Below the pieces are notes generated by a model that made no database searches, was not told the DNA's origin, and saw only the letters and a list, made by a program, of their open reading frames with translations. Position numbers and translations under genes: made by a program. Shown in pieces: positions 60,377-64,000 of a DNA stretch of 64,000 nt. The stretch comes from Bacteriovorax sp037444575 (GTDB lineage: Bacteria > Bdellovibrionota > Bacteriovoracia > Bacteriovoracales > Bacteriovoracaceae), in the NCBI GenBank assembly GCA_037444575.1, contig JBBIME010000013.1, forward strand, positions 62,001 to 126,000. Reading direction: 5' to 3'. Numbering within the stretch: the first letter of the stretch is position 1; the number at the start of each line of letters is the position of its first letter.

Positions 60377-60646
60377 GGCATTCCTTTGCTTTGTTAAATT
60401 TTAATTTTTAGTCGAATAAAAGTTTAAAGGTTGAGGTTGAGGAGTGCTATTTCTAGTTTTACGATTTATCAAATACTTATCTTGCTAGTGGCCGTACAAT
60501 AAATTTACACTTTTTTGATGACTCTGAAAGTTTTTCAAAAGCTCTATGAATCTTTTTTAATCCTGATAATCTAAGTCCATACAACAACTCGGATCTGTGA
60601 TCCCACACAAAATGGGACACTATCGGACACTACAATGGAGACACAG

Positions 60647-61156
60647 ATGAATCTTACTAAGCTACTTTCATTAACAGCACTATTACTAGGGTTATTTTCT
60701 TTTAGTGTTTTTGCTGAGGAAAAACCACTCAAGACATTTGATATAAAAGTATCTAAATCTAAAGAACTATATGACTATCTTACAGACATTGAAGAGACTG
60801 TTACAACTAAAGTATTGGAAGATCCTAAAGGTTGTCTTTTTTGTGGTCTTAGTGATACGCCATACGTTCAAACCCACAGAAAGCATACTTCGACACCTTC
60901 ATCAGCTATTGATTGCTTCTATCAGCAGTCTGGTAGAGGTAAGAAACTTTATGAAAAAGAAAATTACCTTTGTTTCGTTAGAGTTAAGCAGCCTGAATCA
61001 ATCAAAACTAATATTTTAGATCTGATTGAATTTGAAAACGTTAAGCTAAATAAAGATGGTTCAATGGAGTTTAATACAAGAGATCTTCTCTTAAAAAAAC
61101 AAGCGGATTTTGAGAAAAGATTGAGTGATGTAAATGATGACCTAAGCAAAAATTAG
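60647..61156 (+). CDS. Exported hypothetical protein with CxxC motif
   Basis: 169 residues. The frame opens at 60635; the ATG at 60647 has GGAG 6 bases upstream. Signal peptide ends VFAEE. It carries CLFCG near residue 65 and two further Cys (DCFYQQ; LCFVRV), and it ends in a charged helix. No family is recognised. Its ribosome-binding site lies only about 15 bases outside the right inverted repeat of the neighbouring element, so its promoter may come from that element. Confidence 0.6.
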   Translation: MNLTKLLSLTALLLGLFSFSVFAEEKPLKTFDIKVSKSKELYDYLTDIEETVTTKVLEDPKGCLFCGLSDTPYVQTHRKHTSTPSSAIDCFYQQSGRGKKLYEKENYLCFVRVKQPESIKTNILDLIEFENVKLNKDGSMEFNTRDLLLKKQADFEKRLSDVNDDLSKN

Positions 61157-61214
61157 CACTAAAAAAGCCAACGGCTGCAGAACTTGAGAGCTAAGAAATT
61201 TAATACAAAACCAA

Positions 61215-61251
61215 GGGCCAGTTAAAAAAATCTGGCCCTATTCTATTTTTT
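61215..61251 (+). terminator. Rho-independent terminator after the CxxC exported-protein gene
   Basis: GGGCCAG and CTGGCCC form a 7-bp perfect stem around an A-rich loop, followed by TATTCTATTTTTT. Confidence 0.8.
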
Positions 61252-61310
61252 AGGTTGAAAGACAAATACTTCATGTAATTTCAAGGGTTCCGCAACTATA
61301 CTATGATTAC

Positions 61311-61434
61311 TTATTTTTCCTATTAAGCGTACTTTCAATCTCTGCTTTTGCTTTTGCGATTTCTGATGAATATTTGGCAAAGTTTTGCCTAGAAGTGGGC
61401 AAAGAAAAAATTTAATACCTAGTAAACGCTTATG
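61311..61434 (+). pseudogene. Decayed copy of the start of small exported protein B
   Basis: These 124 bases align without gaps to 59652-59775. The start codon is lost, and codon changes end the frame (KEKI then TAA, where the intact gene has a Gln codon). Most differences lie in the signal-peptide region. The homology ends exactly where IS21-type end repeats begin, so the insertion of that element probably truncated it. Confidence 0.75.
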
Positions 61435-61436
61435 TC

Positions 61437-61499
61437 TAGGTAAGTAAGGCATCGAAAACACTTTATGTAGGTAAGTAAGACATCCAAAAACACTTTATG
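61437..61499. repeat. Tandem direct repeat at the right end of the IS21-like element
   Basis: Two units, 61437-61467 and 61468-61499, each start TAGGTAAGTAAG and end CACTTTATG, differing at a few positions. IS21-family ends carry multiple transposase-binding repeats, and this pair lies 93 bases beyond the istB stop. Confidence 0.65.
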
Positions 61500-61591
61500 C
61501 GGCTGGAAAATATCACTCAAAACCAGCCAGTGCAATATCACTGTAACTAGGCCAGTCATGGATGCAAAATCCTGACGACTTTCTAGCTTAT

Positions 61592-62344
61592 TTATACTTC
61601 ATTTTCAATTGCTATTTTCTTTTTTGGTGTCTGTTTTTTTCTATAATTACTATCTTTAATTTCAATTACGTGACAATTTGAAGTTAATCGATCAACGATT
61701 GCCTCGGCAATCACTGGATCATCAAAAAGGTCTTTAAGACCAGGTGGCTTTACTTGGGTTGTGATAATTGTTGAACCTTTTTGATAACGATCTTCAATTA
61801 TTTGATAAAGTAACGTAGCTTCTTCATGAGTAAACTTTCGAAGGCCAATATCATCTAATATTAATAGCTGGTAAGTTGAAAATTTTTTTAAAAACTGAAG
61901 TACATGCCCGGCCATTTCAGCTGCCTTATATTGTTCAAATAAATAATTTATTCCAATAAACTTTGATTCTTTTCCTGCTATACAAGCAGCATGGCCAATT
62001 CCCTGAGCTAAAAAACTTTTGCCAACTCCAGTTTCTCCAACAAAAATAATATTTTCAAATCCTCTTAAAAAATTTAATGTTTGAAGCTCTTTAATCATTA
62101 TTTTTGTTATTCCACGTTTCAAGTCAGTATCGAAGTCCGACAATAAAACTGTATCTTTAAAAGTAGCTTTTTTTCTCAGTCTATCGGCCCTTGTATTAAC
62201 TCGATGAAGTTGTTCATCTTCAATTAATAACTTTAAAAAATCATCGTAGCCAAGTCCGGCCTTGGCACTTTCCATCAAACGATAATCAATGGATTCTCGC
62301 ATCCCGTACAATTTTAATTCACTAAAACTCTCTCTCAAATTCAT
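61592..62344 (-). CDS. istB: IS21-family helper ATPase IstB
   Basis: 250 residues from the ATG at 62344, which overlaps the istA stop (ATGA). A frame extending to 62365 is not needed, and the GGGGG run just upstream serves as the ribosome-binding site. It has Walker A FVGETGVGKSFLAQGIG near 98, Walker B LLILDDIGLRKF near 158 and ITTQVKPPGL. It is an AAA+ regulator that selects target DNA and activates the IstA transposase. Full length and probably intact. Confidence 0.93.
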   Translation of the reverse strand: MNLRESFSELKLYGMRESIDYRLMESAKAGLGYDDFLKLLIEDEQLHRVNTRADRLRKKATFKDTVLLSDFDTDLKRGITKIMIKELQTLNFLRGFENIIFVGETGVGKSFLAQGIGHAACIAGKESKFIGINYLFEQYKAAEMAGHVLQFLKKFSTYQLLILDDIGLRKFTHEEATLLYQIIEDRYQKGSTIITTQVKPPGLKDLFDDPVIAEAIVDRLTSNCHVIEIKDSNYRKKQTPKKKIAIENEV

Positions 62345-63273
62345 AATAATCCCCCTTGTCGGCAAACAAACTGTAATTGTCTGTTTGGTAATAAAGTCAC
62401 TTGTTCTTTTGGCTTTCTATAATTTTTGGCACAACTTTTTACGTAGTTATAATTGAGTTTGTTTGATAGCAACGCCGCCTCGGCCCCATATTCAATTGCC
62501 TCCGCACTATACTTATTTTCTAATGCTAATATCCCCTGAATTTTGGTTAAGTTTCTAAGTGGATGGTTCCTTGGAATTTCAAAAAGTTTTTTTATTAACA
62601 ATTCAGTATTGGCACCAATTCTTTTTGACTTCGCTATTGACGATTGTACGTGATAATTAATACCCACTAATTTTTTATCTGGGTAATGGCTTTCATTAGT
62701 AACATAGTGAGTATGACCAAGGTAAATTGCATGAACTGCAATTTCTTCACCACTAAAATATATGTAAATCATTTTAGAATTACATTTTACATCGACTTCT
62801 TTCCCAACAAACTTATATGGAACTGAGTAAAAATTTCGATTAAATCTAATGTGACAGTCAGGATGAACTTTACAAATCTTATAATTAAAAAGTTCGAATG
62901 GCTCCAATGGCAAATCATGCATTTTTGGTAGTTCAAATGCCAGCAGTTCATTTCGACTAAGACCTCTTGTTAATATTTTTTGTTCCATCTTCTCGATCAA
63001 ATATTTTTTAAAGGACAAGTTTAACTCTAGTAATGAAGTAAAAGTTGTATGTCGATATTGTTGAAAAAACTCGCCTTGGATTATACCAATTGCATTTTCA
63101 ACATGGGGCTTATCTTTCGGATGAAAAACCCGTGCTGGATCTGGAATTACCTTATAGTGATGACAAAAATCTTGAAAACTTTTATTTAAATAACTATCGT
63201 GTTTTTCCACCTTAGTTACTGCAGTTAAGCAGTTATCGCTGACAATAAACTGCGGGACACTTCCAATAACAGA
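62341..63273 (-). pseudogene. istA: IS21-family transposase IstA, 5' end truncated
   Basis: The frame upstream of the first start (GTG 63210) encodes VPQFIVSDNCLTAVTKVEKH, the middle of an IstA catalytic domain: DN is a DDE Asp context and PKDKPHVENAIG supplies the Glu. After this comes the C-terminal domain (FNRNFYSVPYKFVGKEVDVK). The frame begins at the end repeat of another IS at 63274, so the N-terminal DNA-binding part and the first catalytic Asp are missing. Confidence 0.85.
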
Positions 63274-63282
63274 TAGTGTCCC
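63254..63282. repeat. GGGACACT/AGTGTCCC inverted repeat at the IS junction
   Basis: GGGACACT at 63254-63261 (inside istA) and AGTGTCCC at 63275-63282 (first bases of the second IS) face each other across 13 bases. The first arm is istA coding sequence, so the match may show that the IS chose a site resembling its own end. Confidence 0.4.
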
Positions 63283-64000
63283 GTTTGGTGTGGGATTTTA
63301 AGTTGGATATGCATCTGACAACTCCAGTTTAAAATTTCCAGTAATTATTATTTTTTGTTTCCAGACTTCTTCCCAGCCTTTTTTATCTAAAGTAAATCGA
63401 AGTAACATTCGCCCAAGTTTTTCGGCTTCACTCCAATTGTGCGCAATACGTTTAAAACGACGAGCGAACTCTCTCATTAATCTTTCAATAATTGAAGTCG
63501 TTCGATAAACCTCTTCTCCTGTGGCCAATATATATTTTAAATGGGTGAATAATTCTTCTCGGGCATTGCGGACATAGACTGCTGACTTTAAAAATTTATC
63601 TTTTTTAAGTTGAACTTCAAGCTCTTGTAATTTTATTTCTGATTCCGCTATAGTTTTTATTAAATCTTCTTTAGTTTTTTTCTCTAGAGTATCCATGCAA
63701 TTATTAATAGCAGTGCCAATCAAATTTTGAAATTCGCTACACTGAGTTTTGCTTCCGGCCTTTTGATAAACGTACGCATTTTTAAAGTCTCTAATGAAGT
63801 GCCACTGGCATCGTTGTTCATGATGGGCCAAATCTTTTAATCCATTTATAAGAGCAATTTCACCATCGGTAATCAGAACATTGGCAATAGGTTTATAAAC
63901 TAATTTTTTATTGACTGGAGAATTTTCTTTTTTAATTTCATTTCCAATGGCCTTCCAGCCTTTCATTATCCATGCACCAATTGGGACAGGACGATTAAGA
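63274..64000 (-). mobile_element. Insertion sequence (IS256/Mutator-like), left end in window
   Basis: The end repeat at 63274-63299 begins TAGTGTCCC and includes GTGTGGGAT. The transposase stop codon lies within it. The element interrupts istA and extends past 64000. Similar ends bound the 1.6-kb element at 58991-60622. Confidence 0.7.
63298..64000 (-). CDS. IS256/Mutator-like transposase, C-terminal part
   Basis: The frame is open to the window edge (upstream residues LNRPVPIGAWIMKGWKAIGN), so about 233 residues of the C-terminal portion are seen. It has VLITDGEIALINGLKDLA, RCQWHFIRDFKNAYVYQKAG (DDE Asp and the C-x2-H-type segment) and TTSIIERLMREFARRFKRIA with the catalytic Glu. These fit the Mutator-like group that includes IS256, although a related family such as ISH6 is possible. 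The stop TAA is embedded in the IS end repeat. Confidence 0.75.
   Translation of the reverse strand, partial: LNRPVPIGAWIMKGWKAIGNEIKKENSPVNKKLVYKPIANVLITDGEIALINGLKDLAHHEQRCQWHFIRDFKNAYVYQKAGSKTQCSEFQNLIGTAINNCMDTLEKKTKEDLIKTIAESEIKLQELEVQLKKDKFLKSAVYVRNAREELFTHLKYILATGEEVYRTTSIIERLMREFARRFKRIAHNWSEAEKLGRMLLRFTLDKKGWEEVWKQKIIITGNFKLELSDAYPT

Larger units (their letters stand above)
58991..60622. mobile_element. 1.6-kb element bounded by 26-bp inverted repeats, no intact transposase
   Basis: The plus strand at 58991-59016 begins TAGTGTCCCAT and ends GTGGGATCAC. The complement of 60597-60622 begins and ends the same way, with 23 of 26 positions equal. The complete IS copy at 63274 begins with a similar sequence (about 21 of 26). 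Inside are two small exported-protein genes and a 55-codon stub that may be the start of a transposase. It therefore looks like a non-autonomous or decayed IS carrying passengers. I see no target-site duplication. Confidence 0.6.
61437..63273 (-). mobile_element. IS21-like element, 5' part lost to another insertion
   Basis: It comprises istB (61592-62344), the remaining part of istA (62341-63273) and the repeat-bearing right end. The start of istA is cut at the end repeat of the IS beginning at 63274. Transposition on its own is unlikely, although IstB could still be made. Confidence 0.75.

Overview
The window looks like chromosomal DNA of an A+T-rich Gram-negative bacterium. It encodes many Sec-exported proteins and lipoproteins with classic lipoboxes, outer-membrane beta-barrels ending in aromatic residues, and a queA-tgt-yajC-tatA-secD-secF block. 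The style (RCC1-repeat and sulfatase-modifying-domain lipoproteins, low G+C, PilZ and single-domain receiver proteins) resembles Bdellovibrionota, perhaps the Bacteriovorax group. That taxonomic guess is inference; no rRNA is present.

Positions 1-33412 are core-like. They hold a cut-off C1-type peptidase with a DUF333 partner, an S1/P1 nuclease, a receiver protein, a ClpB-like disaggregase behind a possible heat-shock promoter, and a run of minus-strand genes (leucine-rich repeats, panD, serB, pgsA). Next come pilZ, glpX, a RatA-like gene, yggS and a 2OG-Fe(II) oxygenase. A 1646-residue lipoprotein with a C-terminal FGE-sulfatase-like fold follows, then a ParA pair, a frameshifted QorB-like gene divergent from an HxlR regulator, the queuosine/secretion operon, an HU/IHF-type protein and tRNA-Cys.

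Positions 33413-43496 are accessory: structured repeats beside the tRNA, an XRE regulator, an FkbM methyltransferase, and a three-gene operon for surface proteins. These are a lipoprotein with four Cys-paired Ig-like repeats and two seven-bladed RCC1-like propellers, an exported protein resembling the phage tail-collar fold, and an 836-residue lipoprotein.

Positions 43430 to about 57160 are an integrative conjugative element transcribed as one long minus-strand operon: TraR/DksA-like, a small lipoprotein, VirB2, VirB3 (frameshifted), VirB4, VirB5, VirB6, VirB8, VirB9 and VirB10-like proteins, an FtsK-type DNA pump, a replication-relaxation-type protein, small regulators and a large serine recombinase. 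No VirD4, VirB11 or classical relaxase is visible. The recombinase overlaps the 3' end of the neighbouring lipoprotein gene, suggesting the integration point.

Positions 57160-64000 are mobile-element debris and cargo. There are several small exported proteins of unknown function, a 1.6-kb element bounded by inverted repeats that carries two of them plus what may be a transposase stub, a decayed copy of one of those genes, an IS21-like element whose istA was cut by a second IS, and that second IS (IS256/Mutator-like), which runs off the window. Its end repeat matches those of the 1.6-kb element.
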